NCBI GenBank assembly: GCA_933228895.1 | Contig: OW121855.1 | Coordinates: 32,006,698 to 32,070,697 of the forward strand | Length of the DNA stretch: 64,000 nucleotides | Direction of reading: 5' to 3' | From: Platycnemis pennipes | Taxonomy: Eukaryota; Arthropoda; Insecta; Odonata; Platycnemididae | Shown here: positions 1 through 12,111 of the stretch, in pieces | Layout: the number at the start of each line of letters is the position of its first letter | Position numbering within the stretch: position 1 is the stretch's first letter | Translations under genes and position numbers: made by a program | Notes under the pieces: generated by a model | What the model was told of the DNA's origin: nothing | The model's database searches: none | Seen by the model: the letters and a program-made list of their open reading frames with translations, nothing else

Positions 1-2443
1 CTGGAATTTAAAAAGACTATGAAGAGGTCCTTAAGTAACTAAAGGGGAACCAGGTGATTAAGAAATGGTTTGAAAGACTCCAAGAAAGGAAATAAGTGGT
101 ACGAGATGGGTTAAAGACAAGTTTGACAGGATATCATGGAAATAAGAAAAGAGTAGTTTGTTTTGAGCACTAAGAGCATTTTCACCAAAAAGAGCACTCC
201 CTGTCTTTCTCAGTCACTTATGGCTGGGGAGTTGGACCACTATGAGCTCTGAGGAAAATAACCATAGCTAAATACTGTTGATTTCATAACTTATATTTGA
301 TTTCAAAAATACTTTCTCATTCTCTCCAATCCAAAGACTAGATTATCAGTAAACCTAAGTGTTTAATGAATTTATTGTAGTATTTTTCACATAAAATCGC
401 TAGCTAATGTAAATACCCACAGTTAGCAAGTTGATTATGGTATCAATGTCATGATGCCATCACCTTTTTAGCAGTAAGATAAAACTGAATTCTAGACTAG
501 AAATTTCTCTGTATTCACAAATGTATAGTAAAGTGTATATGTGAGTATTTTGAGTAATAGTTTGCGCATTGATTGATCAGTATAGAGGGAAATATTAATT
601 GACTAGCAATGCGGCGTTGTCACAATATACAGGGATAGTCTATGCATCTGAGTTCGTTACAAAATTAAGCATAATCTATGGGTTCTTGGGATTTCGTGTG
701 CTGGCAGTACTAGCAACAGGACCTCAAGTTGCCTATGCACTAGCATATATTTTCTGAGATCATCGCCTCGTGTTGCAGTTCTTCTCCGCTTTGCCACGAC
801 AGTATTTAAGGATTTTGTATCCTAAACTTTTCTTATAAGTCAATTTGATGCATCTAATAATCACGGCTAATAGTACGCCATAAAAAATAAATAGTACGAA
901 TTAAGCGGCGATAATAAAAATAATCTCATAAAAGAATGGTATTGAGTGCTAGAGCTGAAAGACACTGAGCAGTTTTCTACATGGTTACGTCCAAAAAAAA
1001 GTGAGCAGTTAAAATGAAAATATAAGGCGTATTTCGGGAAGGAATTATTACCATTATTGTTAATAAATAGGCCACGGTTAAGTAAAACGAAATAAATATA
1101 GCACATATAATAGTAAAAATACCATTTTGTGTTTGTATTACTATATTTACAGTAACTTAATTAGTCAAATATCTAATACTAGCATACCTGTGCAGTGGGA
1201 AAACGATAAAGATTCTCTAGTAACTACGGCAATTTCCACGAGAGAGGAAATTGCCCTTTGAAAAATCAACAGGAAAAAAGGATTAAAAAGCGATCTTGGA
1301 AATCAGAAAAAATAACATAATTCCCCTCGCGATGTTTTTTTCCCGATTTACATCCATGAATATTTATTGATGATTTAAAAAAATCGTTTTCGGAAACTTA
1401 ACCTCAATAATGCACCAATAGAATAACTAAATACTTGCTCTTAAACTCGCCATGCCAGCGATTTTCTCAGTGGAAGGGTCTTTTATGAAGGGGAAGTATT
1501 CCCCGCAAGTACCAAAGAAGATCAATCAAGCTACTTCAAGTTATTTCGGCGGGTCCGGCATGAATATGATTTTACTCGCTCATTTGAAACTTAAAACTCA
1601 AGGAAGAGGCCTAGAGACGGAAATGCCATGCTTTCAGTCTAAACTTGTAGATCAATCGAATACTGGCCGGAATTTGTGCCTTCAGATGCCGAAAGACAAA
1701 AACGACTTTCCTTAAGTAACAGATTATATAGCTCGCTGGCTAGAATTTTCTCAGCGAAAATACGAATATCTTTAGGTAAATTGGGTTGAAAATTTGCTAA
1801 TGAGAATTTTCAGTTTCTCAGCGGGTCTGAATTACTTGAAGAGAATGTCTTTCTTTGCTATGCATTCCCTACTTCATTGTCAACACTTAAAAAAAAGTTT
1901 TTTTTATATTTTAAAGTCCACCATTAACCATACTAATACAGCACGATAAAACTCATTAATTGGCGAAAATATTGACCATAGAGCACCTAGTGCATAAATA
2001 TTGTAAATGGCTTAAGATTCATTTATATGTCCTTTAATACTTTGCCCACCAAGGACTGACATCAGGAGTAGTTGAAGATATAATCAGAGGTGAATGAAAG
2101 TGGGCACATTTACGAATGCTAATAATGAGTGGAGACGAAGAGGCCTTGTTTTGAGGGCACACGGGGGAATAACACAAAAGCAGGATTTGCTGACCAAAAA
2201 ACATAGACAAGTCAGGTACGAAATGGCTTCTTAAATAAACGTATGCAGTAAAATTTACTGTGCATGAATAATAGATTTCGAATCTAAGTGACTGATTTAA
2301 TCAAATAGAAATGCTCCTTCTGTCACCAGGATAGCTTAAAAATTAGATCACACTTCCTAGGGGGGTTAAAGGATGCAGCAAAACTGATATTTTTTTAAAG
2401 TATTAAATTGATAACAGGTTCATTTTGGTTAGTAACTAATTTG
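1..2443. other. AT-rich non-coding stretch, no gene seen
   Basis: No open frame here has a recognisable domain. The longest, 1452-1715 on the plus strand (87 codons), shows no family motif and is flanked by AT-rich DNA. The only structure I can point to is the short hairpin at 1228-1255. The start of the window carries no element boundary that I can recognise. Confidence 0.6.
1228..1255. repeat. Perfect 10-bp-arm hairpin, 8-nt loop
   Basis: GGCAATTTCC at 1228-1237 is followed after 8 nt by its exact reverse complement GGAAATTGCC at 1246-1255. The arms are perfect. No downstream T-tract or gene gives it a role, so it may be a chance or relic foldback. Confidence 0.55.
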
Positions 2444-2545
2444 GATGGGAAACAATTGCGCGGATGATTATGCAAGAAACATTACTTTCAGGCGGGATGA
2501 GAACAGTGAAAAACATTACGATGTTCATGATTTTTAATTTTTTTT
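2444..2545 (+). repeat. Direct repeat, copy 1 (about 100 bp)
   Basis: A stretch beginning GATGGGAAACAATTGCGCGG and ending in ATGATTTTTAATTTTTTT is repeated 574 bp downstream at 3018-3119 in the same orientation. Only a few substitutions separate the copies (for example TATGCAAG against TATTCATG, and GGGATGAG against GGGATAAG). Direct repeats of this size at this spacing could be the ends of a very short LTR-type (TRIM-like) element or a segmental duplication. I found no TG...CA ends, primer-binding site or target duplication, so the class is open. Confidence 0.8.
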
Positions 2546-3017
2546 ACGCATAGCTTTCAAAGTTTTTGCTGCCTAATCAAATACATGATTATGTCATGGT
2601 GCAGGAAACAATCGTAGCGGTGACTGTCAGGAAGTAGAGTACGGTAATGGCCAAAATTGTGCCAAAAAGCTGTAATCTTATTGTTGTGTCAGGTAGATAT
2701 TAGGCTTTTCACCACAAGAGTTTTGGTTTTAAACCAGGGAGTGTACGCATATTAAAAATTACTTCCGTTTCTACTTGATTTTCTCCTGGCAAGACATTCA
2801 GGTACAATAATCCATTCGTCGATGAAATGTTAAATTGTGGACATCTTGAATAATTTATTTTAGAGTAGATTAATATCGACGCCGGGCTTTTATTCATCAC
2901 GTCCCCACTCCCTAATATCATTTCAAGTACCCACCAACACACAATGGCTTAAGTGATTTCATTTGAAAAACTTCTTTTCTGATAACATCAAAATCATATA
3001 TCGTCAATGATTCCAAA

Positions 3018-3119
3018 GATGGGAAACAATTGCGCGGATGATTATTCATGAAACATTACTTTCAGGCGGGATAAGAACAGTGAAAAACATTACGATGTTC
3101 ATGATTTTTAATTTTTTTA
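3018..3119 (+). repeat. Direct repeat, copy 2 (about 100 bp)
   Basis: Second copy of the repeat at 2444-2545, about 95% identical by eye and in the same orientation. The 472 bp between the copies show no coding signal. After the T-run at the 3' end the two flanks diverge at once, so the duplication boundary is sharp on that side. Confidence 0.8.
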
Positions 3120-3993
3120 GTAGTAGTTAAGTATAAAATATTAATAAAATATTTCTTTACCATATACATTCACCATTATTCGGTAAAGCTTCATGATACA
3201 CTTCATTCTTCGGGTTGCTATGGATAAAAATTTAGGACAAGGCCAAAATCTAATGTAAAGGATATATGATGCACGCGTGCTGAAAAACAATTCTTGCTCT
3301 TGTTTTCATAAGCTTTTTTTAACTATATTATACGACTCTTGAAACTAGAATGAAAGTAACGAGAACCGAAAGAGATAAAGGAGTGGAATAATCCCCGAAG
3401 TATCGACTGCATCGCATGAATTCTGCCTAAAGCACAGAGCCTGGAGTTCATGGGTAAACGTGAAGGCATGAGAGGGTGGGTTTAGGGGAGGGTAAAGGGA
3501 CAGAATATGGGTCGTTCTCCCATGGATGCAATGAATACGGCAATACTGACTGCCTCGCAATGAGATTCACAAAGATGCGCTCCGAAATGGCTTTTATTTG
3601 CCGCCATTAATTCCCAGCGAGGAATTCACAGACGACTCCCGCTCCCACGGGTTAGAAACCCGCAGAGCGCGAAAGCAGGCAACTATAAAAGAACGACGGA
3701 AAAGGAGGCGTGCTGCTTCTTTTGTGCAGTCTTGGCGAAAAATTGGAGGCATTACAAAGGAATAACGGCGCAGGGACTCGCCATTTTTGTCGCCTTCCCA
3801 CCTCAGGATCGCATTATTATGATCGCACAAATGGTTTCGGCATATTTCCCCGGAATTAAAAGTAAGGTAGAGTACGAATATTAGCGTCTATTATTGCAAG
3901 GAGTGATATACATGAGCGCGGGAAATAGGTGGTCAATAAAATTAACTTTTACGGTTGTAACGCAAAGATATGATGCAATTTATAGGAATTTCT
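3120..3993. other. Non-coding spacer with a GC-richer patch
   Basis: About 3345-3840 is richer in G and C than its surroundings and holds short open frames on the minus strand (71 and 78 codons) without recognisable motifs. A TATAAAA string lies at 3684-3690 on the plus strand, but no initiator stands at the expected distance. A promoter here is only a possibility. Confidence 0.35.
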
Positions 3994-4494
3994 TCGTTTA
4001 CCATATTGTTTTCATTTACGAATCTGATATAGTTTGAATAATATAAAGACCCATATATTTCCATTCTTTGATCCGTCAATGAGCTCTCGAGTTATAAGCG
4101 GTTAAAAACCGATGTTTTTTACCTTTTATAACTCGAGAAATATGGGTGTGCAAAGGACTTATACGTCATCCACTTCGTCCAATCACAACTGAGACCTCGT
4201 AGCTCCTTCGCAATAGGGGACACACAGGTAACACTGCCAATAGAAGACACCTCCCCTTCCCACCTTCGTTCGCTTCCCTTTCTTCCTCAACACAGTCAAG
4301 GACGTAGTAAATGACGTAGATTTCCTTAACGCCACTCATTCGGTTGGCGTCACCGTTTGGTCATTTGAAGTTTTTATTTACAAGTGAATGGTTCTGGTTA
4401 GAAGATTGATTTTTTCACTACAAATCCTTTTTGTTTCCATCTAACAATTTCGTGAAGAAAATAGCGATTTTGGTTCCGAGTAAACGCCTCCATT
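3994..4494 (+). mobile_element. TIR element family, copy 1 (diverged)
   Basis: This is the oldest-looking of three related copies (others at 6673-7209 and 18146-18679). It shares the opening TCGTTTACCATA, the block AAGACCC...GATCCGTCAAT, the TTATAAGCGG block, the CACTTCGTCCAATCA block, and the ending GGTTCCGAGTAAACGCCTCC. The 5' tip is altered: TTCTTCGTTT replaces ATGGGGTCGTTT. Overall similarity to the other two is clearly lower than theirs to each other. Internally it carries a perfect 12-bp inverted repeat, CTCGAGTTATAA at 4086-4097 and TTATAACTCGAG at 4126-4137, which the other copies lack on the right side. It has no transposase frame, so it would be non-autonomous. Confidence 0.75.
4086..4137. 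repeat. Nested hairpin inside TIR element copy 1
   Basis: The 12-bp arms CTCGAGTTATAA (4086-4097) and TTATAACTCGAG (4126-4137) are perfect complements. A smaller CGGTT/AACCG stem sits just inside the left arm. In the other two family copies the right-hand arm is replaced by an unrelated stretch (CCCTTTC-GAAAAGTGGGCG). The hairpin therefore arose or survived only in this copy. Confidence 0.7.
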
Positions 4495-4657
4495 AGATTG
4501 TTTTGAATTCACAAGTATCTCACCCTTCCTCCACACAGAAATGCAATCCGCGTTTTATGAAATTGCAATATCAGCGCCGTGAAATGTTAAACATAATACG
4601 CAGAGAATTGTACTCAACGTCCGTTACACGTACTCATCAAAGGATAAGCATTTTGAT

Positions 4658-5555
4658 GGGTCAGCACCAGGTGTTTCGCTTAATTGGCACCGAGTTTTAT
4701 ATGGCAACTACGTCCAGTGCTAGAGGAATAAAATGGAAATGGAACTCATTATGCTTAATCTGTGATATTGTTCCCCAGGCAAGGATAGGCAGATAATTAA
4801 AAGAACGTAAAATTATGCAGTGTCAGCGGAGTGTTCTGCTTGAATTTTGAAAAAGTTTGCTTGTACTACATGGATATTCGAAATGTGTACAGTATATTTT
4901 TTCCACGTCCATATAATGCACTTGACATATTATAGGAATGAATATGTGTCATTAAATTTTGTTATCCACATCTAAAAATAAAATAACACGGTACCGAGCT
5001 GATATGAATTAATTACGGACCTATCCATTCTCTCCTTTCTTTTTCCGGATACCATTCCCTACACCACGTTGGCAGGTACGTTGTATTTTAATGTCGTAGA
5101 GAGAAATAAAACTTTATAGAAAATTTGAAATAACTCGTATAGCATGAAAATGGGAGTTGATTTGTAAGAGTGAGCTGATCATGACACATTTATTACTTTA
5201 ATTTAATGACTTAAGTCAGTTGTCAGTAGAATCACAGCCACACAGCCAGATTAGGAATATGAAGGTTTAAAGGATCCACTAACAGCATGCAAATCAGAAA
5301 TCAATAAGCCAAATGCGTTGGATGACTTGATGTATATCCGCACGTCTTCGAGAGGTTGATCAGCTAGGTTTAGCGTAAGGAAGTTTTCATATTTATTCTC
5401 TTTAAGGTGTAGTCCGCATTTAACTATAAGTATAGAGTGATGAAGACAATTATTAATGTACCCATATCTTGGTGTAGGTAGGGGTCAACCTAAAATTGCC
5501 AACAACGTGTAATAATAATAAAAATTACCTTGTATTAGCGTTGTTTTACATGTCA
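4658..5555 (+). repeat. 898-bp tandem duplication, unit A
   Basis: The unit begins GGGTCAGCACCAGGTGTTTC and runs to the identical GGGTCAGC at 5556, an exact 898-bp period. It is about 95% identical to unit B by eye, with substitutions but a conserved total length. Nothing in it resembles a known protein domain. The open frame entering its left edge (4503-4796) stops 139 bp in and carries no motif. The pair lies between two same-orientation copies of the TIR element. Confidence 0.9.
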
Positions 5556-6453
5556 GGGTCAGCGCCAGGTGTTTCGCTTAATTGGCACCGAGTTTTATAT
5601 GGCAACTACGTCCAGTGCTAGAGAAATAAAATGGAAATGGAACTCATTACGCTTAATCTGTGATATTGTTTCCAAGGCAAGGACAGGCAGATAATTAAAA
5701 TAACGTAAAATTATGCAGTGTCAGCGGAGTGTTCTGTTTGAAATTTGAAAAAGTTTGCTTGCACTCCATGGATATTCGAAATGTGTACAGTATATTTTTT
5801 TCCACGTCTGTATAATGCACTTGACATATAATAGGAATGAATATGTGTCATTAAATTTTGTTATCCACAACTAAAAATAAATATCACGGTACAGAGCTGA
5901 CATGAATTAATTACAGACCTATCCATACTCTCCTTTATTTTTTCGGATTCCATTCCCTACACCACGTTGGCAGGTACGTTGTATTTTAATGTCGTAGAGA
6001 GAAATCAAACTTTATACAAAATTTGAAATCACTCATATAGCATGAAAATGAGAGTTGATTTGTAAGGGTGAGCTGATCATCACACGTGTATAGCTTTAAT
6101 TTAATGACCTATGTCAGTTATCGTTAGAATCACAGCCACTCAGCCAGATTAGGAATATGAAGGTTTAAAGGATCCACTAACAGCACGCAAATCAGAAATC
6201 AATAAGCCAAATGCGTTAAATGACTTGATGTATATCCGCACGTCTTCGAGAGGTTGATCAGCTAGGTTTAGCGTTAGGAAGTTTTCATATTTATTCTCTT
6301 TAAGGTGTAGTCCGAATTTAACTATAAGTGTAGAGTGATGAAGACAATTAATAATGTACCCATATCTTGGCGTAGGTAGAGTTCAACCTAAAATTGCCAA
6401 CAACGTGTAATAATAATAAAAATTACCCTATATTAGCGTTGTTTTACATGTCA
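5556..6453 (+). repeat. 898-bp tandem duplication, unit B
   Basis: Second unit, directly abutting unit A. It ends at the start of a third GGGT at 6454-6457, after which the sequence diverges. A TAATAATAAAAATTACC block, the word ACATGTCAGGGT and a run of matching sequence recur in the same place in both units. The exact period and the end-to-end arrangement point to a single tandem duplication, or to a short remnant of a satellite, rather than to independent insertions. Confidence 0.9.
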
Positions 6454-6672
6454 GGGTAGACGTTTTTTTTCACCTCCATTACAATTTGGCATTTTCGAAC
6501 ATCGCATACACTACGCTATTTTTTGCTAGGTTGACGTCTTACCTCCTTTTATACTGACCGGGACTGCTAAGACTGGGACAGGGACTGCTCGTAATATATC
6601 GTTCTAAACCCGGAAAGGGAAGGGATTTTTCTTTAGTATTAGGGTCTCTACTTGAGTGCTGTATGGAGGACA

Positions 6673-7209
6673 ATGGGGTCGTTTACCATATTTTTTTATT
6701 GTTCAATCTGATAGAGTTTGTAAAATAAAAAGACCCGTATTTTTCCGTTTTTTGATCCGTCAATTATTTCTCGCGTTATAAGCGGCGAAACTCTGATGTT
6801 TTTAACCCTTTCGGAAAAGTGGGCGTGGTGCACCTCTGACGTATATCGACTTCGTCCAATCATAACTGAGCCCTCGAAGCTACTTCGCCTTATCACAAAG
6901 GGGGGAGACACAGCTGACTCTGCCAATCGGAGCAGCTACGACAGAATCTGTGCAAGCAGACCTTCCGAGAACCCCCCTCCACTCCCTTCACTTCCCGAAA
7001 GAGCAGTCAAGGACGGGAGGAAAATGACGTCAATGATATCAAAGCAGCTTTTTCGGTGGGCGTCACCTTTTGCTTACTTTTAATTTTTTATTTATGAGTG
7101 AATGGTTGTGGTTAGAAGATTAACTTTTTCACTAAAATTCATTTTTCGTTTCCATCTAACGATTTCTTGTACAAAATTACGATTTCGGTTCCGAGTAAAC
7201 GCCCCCATT
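6673..7209 (+). mobile_element. TIR element family, copy 2
   Basis: A 537-bp copy. The left end reads ATGGGGTCGTTTAC and the right end GTAAACGCCCCCAT. The reverse complement of the family right end (ATGGAGGCGTTTAC, intact in copy 3) matches the left end at 12 of 14 positions, which is the terminal inverted repeat. The interior is GC-richer, contains TGACGTCA (a CRE-like palindrome), and has no transposase frame. A target duplication is not clear. A 2-bp AT is possible but cannot be told apart from the TIR itself. It is best read as a miniature, non-autonomous DNA element. Confidence 0.8.
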
Positions 7210-8484
7210 TGAGGGCAGAGCTCTGTACTTGGGGCGTTAAGCTGTGGACCTCTTGCCGCCTTTGGCCAAGAGAAGGGCACTGCCAACGCCAGGTTACTTA
7301 CAACCATTCCTAAAATACTCCTAACTCTACCCAAACATCTATCTTTCCTAGATGGCTCAAGTAACCTTAGCTATCGATCAGCTCCTTAAAAAACTACCGC
7401 CTCCTTCGACGCACTCTCCCAACAGTTTTCTTCTCGATAAAACCTTGCAAAAATCCATGGCCTTTTAACAATTTTCTCATATAATGTCTCCACTTCCTTC
7501 TAACTGGCCACTTTTTTCCCTTTTCCTCTCTTCTTCTCTTCTTGGTAACAATAGGGAATTCAACCTAGCTGGGGAAAAGCCTTGTTTTGCGTTCTTCATC
7601 AGCGATTCTCTTTCATTAATAAGGATATATAGAACTCTACGTGAACTCTTGGAAATCTATGTGAGGATGGAAGGTGGTGTAAAATGATAATCAAGTTGGA
7701 AAAGTGATGGCCAATCAATATGCGTACAATAATCTCAAATTAAACATTTCAGTTGGATATAAAGTACTCAGAAACACGCTATGAGACATTGGTAATTTCA
7801 ATCAATAAGACTTCCTTACGGCACCAAAAATAATTGAAGCCTTTAATTCATTACAGGTAGCAAAAGAAAAACACATTGCCAGCGAGTAATTTTACGCCAC
7901 GATTTTATTTTTCTCAGTTGCTCGAGGCATTAAAAAAACAACAATAATGAAACACCTGGGAAAGAATTTGAATCATTTACCGAAATACGTTTATTATTCA
8001 TAATATATTAATGCAATCCACGCACTGACATGGAAACTCTATGAATAATGCCTGGATAAAAATTATCAATCGAGCCACCAAATTTTTCATTCCAGCAACT
8101 AAGTTTTCAAATTAAATTTCACTATTCATATTAACGAGCCTCTACATGGAAATAGAGAGAGGAAAAAATCTAATCAGTGGAGAAAATTAGGCCACAAAAT
8201 TCGTAATATATGTGATAACGGTCATATTTTCCCTTGGAGTGTAAATACAGATTAAATTCGGATAATAATCCACCCGTCAGAAATGTATGAAACATAGGAT
8301 TCGAGAGATTATATATTGTTGTGGACTCTATGAAAACTATTGGGGAATTAAAATCTCTGCGAACATGCATGTGAGAAGTGGATGAGACACACGTGCATGG
8401 AATTTATGGACATTCCTCGAGTGTTTATGCATCACATGCAGGAGCTTCGGTAGGAGCTGCTAAGGTTGCAGGAGCTTCTATCAC
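7210..8484. other. Non-coding stretch, no gene seen
   Basis: Mixed-composition DNA with only short, motif-free frames (for example 7484-7687 plus and 8170-8370 minus). No repeat or RNA gene is recognised. Confidence 0.55.
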
Positions 8485-8592
8485 GAGGTCGAATTTCAAG
8501 TTCAAAATTTCCTGACTTACGGATGCCTTGAGATGAATGGGGGTATCCTTAACAGATAGGCGTGCTACCTCCGTTACACCAAGCTGGCTTAT
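8485..8592 (-). mobile_element. Weak tRNA-like SINE remnant
   Basis: Read on the minus strand, the sequence starts AAGCCAGCTTGGTGTAACGG and continues GGTAGCACGCC, which resembles a tRNA D-arm / A-box. A B-box-like ATTCGACC follows at the left edge. The spacing between the two boxes is longer than in a tRNA, so this is either a diverged SINE head or a coincidence. Confidence 0.3.
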
Positions 8593-9432
8593 GTATGGGT
8601 TTTAGATGTGGCCTTTAGGATTCCATATCTGGTCCTATCTATAGACTCAATGTTCCCTCTTTAAAGTTTGTTTAAAAACAAATTTAACTGATTATGTGGT
8701 CATTATTTTGAACTTGTGAACTTGGATTAAAATTTCGGTGGGAATAATAACACTTTATTTCCTAATTACAACGTCAGAATCAATGACGTGTTTTAGTGGT
8801 TGGTGCATGGAAAGGTATCATATTTTTTCTATTGCACAATGAATATCCACTTTCACAAAATTACACCAAAAAGGTCTTCTACGTTTTCTACCGGTAGGGG
8901 TTGAGCATTTGTCCTCAAATTCCATAATCACGTGTGGGTAATAGATATTAATACATCTTTCTGAACGATTGCTTAGTGCCAAAAATCACTGTGTTTACCC
9001 ACACGTTCATGTCATCTGAGGATTTGGGATCAGAATTGGCATAAATTCCTGGTTCAAATAGGCCGATGAACTTCTATAAAGAATGTTCCTGTTTAGCATC
9101 ATGAATGCAAGTCTGGTCATTTTCCAACAATAATTGAAACTAGTCGTGACCTTTTATCGCTAGCCTGGTTTACTTTGAATATTCTCAACAGCGTTACTGC
9201 TTAAGAATCACCCCAACAACTCATATTACATGCTATTTACAAACGAAGTTGGAGATTAAAGAAATCCATCACCATTTACTGACACCAAGGAATCGCAATG
9301 TTACCATGATCTCGAAGAGATACATTTAAGGAAAGAGTATTCATGATTTATGATTTTTTTAAAGTAGACTCAACGAAAGTTGCTACGACGTAAATACATT
9401 CCAAATACTTCGTATTCATCCATCGAACGCCA
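8593..9432. other. Non-coding stretch, no gene seen
   Basis: No coding or repeat signal that I can support. Confidence 0.5.
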
Positions 9433-9537
9433 GGCAAAAGAGTTGATATCTTTAGGCAAAAGAGTTGATATCTTTAGGCAAAAGAGTTGATATCTTTAGG
9501 CAAAAGAGTTGATATCTTTAGGCAAAAGAGTTGATAT
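9433..9537 (+). repeat. 22-bp minisatellite, 4.8 units
   Basis: Four perfect 22-bp units beginning GGCAAAAGAGTTGATATC are followed by a 17-bp partial unit. All copies are identical, so the expansion is recent or kept homogeneous by slippage or unequal exchange. There are no spacers between the units, which rules out a CRISPR-type array. Confidence 0.97.
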
Positions 9538-12111
9538 AAAACGATGTCTATGCATATAACCCGGTGGTAAGATTAGTAGTGTGATTTTTATCCTGGTCAC
9601 TCCTCAATGCTTCTTCAGACAGTACTCCCGAATAAAAATTGAACTATTACATAGAATATTCATGTTTTCATAGAAAATAATAGGGGTGAATGAGGTCGAT
9701 GTAGGCAGTCCATACTTGGAATTTTAAAATGTCAAGTATTTTAAGAAAATAAATTTGTATCATTCGAGAGTATATTTTTTTCCAAACGATTTCGACGTCG
9801 GAGAGTCATTGTCATGGAAGCAGTGCTATCGAAATCGATAGGAAGAATAAATTATATTGTAAAATGGCACAATGTTATTTTCCTAATATGTTTAATTGTC
9901 GTGAAATTGATAATAATTCGTTCCTGTTAATAATTTCGTTACAAAAAAGCGATGATATTACATTTTCTTGTAAGTTACTGAACGTTTACAAAATGGATAA
10001 ATCATATATTTTTCCAAAAACATTTAGAGTTTTTAAATAACAGAAAGATATCCTTTAATATTTTTAATGTGCAGCGATGATTTAAATATTTTTGACAAAA
10101 AGCGTCCACTTGTCACAAATGCATGTAGAACATTTAATAGAAAATTCTATATTAATCACCCAACAGCAGAACTTCCGCTAATTTTTTCGCATATTCAGCT
10201 TATATTTCATCGTAGAGTTAAATTCTTAGAGCAATTTCGTTGGTTCACTACTTGGTGCCCCAGAAGTTTCATTAACATTATCTATTCAGTTAATTCTCAT
10301 CCGGATCCTATGGACCAGCAATGAATTTGCCAATCCTAAATTATTGCGGTGAAAATGGCTAGCGATGCAGTAAATAGAGTACCACAGGTATTATTGATCA
10401 TGTCACGGGTTAATTACTATATTTTTCATCAAAACAGCAACAAGAGCCAATAAAAATAAACTAATGAATACATTCCTCAACCGTTTCTTAAATATTACAC
10501 ACCTATCTGTGATGGGTTCTTCAGCGTCCGAATTTATTCAAGGTAAGGAATTAGCATAGAAAAACGCAAAGAAAGATTTATCAAAGCATCGGCATGCAAT
10601 ATTACTGCCACGTATATTATAATCTTGTTTTTTGTTTCTTCATTACAGTTCGTACATAGTGGAACTTTCAAAAGCCAGAAAGCCTATCATATAAGATCTA
10701 TTAGACCTTGGGGGATGCTACACGTAAGAAGTAATGTGGACCGGATTCCTTTACCGAACACAATAAAGTTTGTCTTCCACGAAGAATTTATCATTTGGAG
10801 GTACAACTTGTTTCAACGTTTCTACATCAGGTGCCTGATGCAGTTTTCCTTCTCTTTTGAAGTTTTTCCTTCTCAGTCGAACATAAATTTTTACGTACTT
10901 AATCCTGAAACTTTCAAACTTATTGCATTCATCAAAAAAGCCTGAAATACCCCATGGGATCAATTTATAAAAAGAGTTGAACAAAAATGCCTGTTGCGCA
11001 TATCAGCAGTGAATATGATGTCAAAAAAAGTTAATAGCATTGAATGTTTATGTCAGAAGTTATGAACGAAGTCTATGCATATAATATTTACGAAAAATGT
11101 AATAAAAGATCATTTTATTGCAAGCATTCAGAAAGAAGATAAGTATAAAAACATTATAGTTTCCAAGAAGGAAAACGAGTCGGAAGGTCCAGCCTAACTA
11201 ATGACAGGTAAAACAAATACCGGCTCCAAGTTTCATGTTGCTGCTGTACTATATAATGTGAAATACATCACCGCCTACGAGAGAATCTGATACCTGAGAT
11301 CTGCGTTCTCATTCGTCCACGTTATTCAATTACCGTTCCGGTAACAACCGTCCCACATCTCTCCGTGGCCAACTGCAGGATTCTGTCACGTAGCTATTAA
11401 CTACCACATTTGTAAATCCCCGAAATTACTGCCATGAGCAAACACAGAGAGGCAAGAGCGAAATCAAACACAGGTTTGAGCGGAGTCGCACGATGCGCGA
11501 AATGATTAAATTTCGAGGCAGGCGCACCAGTAATGCAATTTCCGGTGATTGTACAGCGAAGACAGATTATGACACTCCCAAGAGTATGTGCGTCGGAACA
11601 CATTTCAAAGATGCTTTGAAAATGATATAGTGAATGATTTGTGGAGAGAGAGAAATACAGAGAAGAAGGATATACACCTATGGTTTCATCAAATAATGAG
11701 ATTTAATGAATTCATCTGCGACACAGAGACTTTTTCATAACTCACATTTTAGCCGAAAAACACTTCGTAAAATACTATCCTAGCAACAAAGCAAGCTATT
11801 AAATATGTGTGATAGTAAAAATTGACCTACTAGGAAAAATATATTATTAATATTGGTGTTCTACCGGTTTAAGTAAGTTTATTTGTTAATGAGTTTCTTA
11901 TAACGGAGCCTTTTTTTTGCATAATATGCCCTTTTTTTAGTTCCACATGCCTCCCATCTCTCATTAGCCTATCCAAACCACCAGTTCTCATCTCTCTACC
12001 CCACCTATAGTACGTAACATTCTTCCCTATATTCCTTCCTTCAAAATCTCTCCATTTAATGCTCCATTCAATCCCTCTGCCTCATCCTAGTTTCCTCAAT
12101 CACGACTTAGT
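9538..12111. other. AT-rich non-coding stretch
   Basis: The largest frame is 10625-10945 on the plus strand (106 codons), overlapped by a minus-strand frame at 10751-10984. Neither has a recognisable domain. Between them lies a small palindrome, CATCAGG-TG-CCTGATG, at about 10825-10840. Its core resembles the centre of the large palindrome near 62.84 kb. No RNA gene was found. Confidence 0.5.

Noticed and set aside
3684..3690. TATA box of a plus-strand gene
   Set aside because: No initiator at the right distance and no open frame or exon signal downstream. The next recognisable feature is a TIR element.
9433..9537. CRISPR-like repeat array
   Set aside because: Units are directly adjacent with no spacers, in a eukaryotic context. 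It is a minisatellite.
10625..10945. 106-codon frame as a real protein
   Set aside because: AT-rich, phenylalanine/isoleucine-heavy composition, no motif, and a minus-strand frame of similar length overlaps it.
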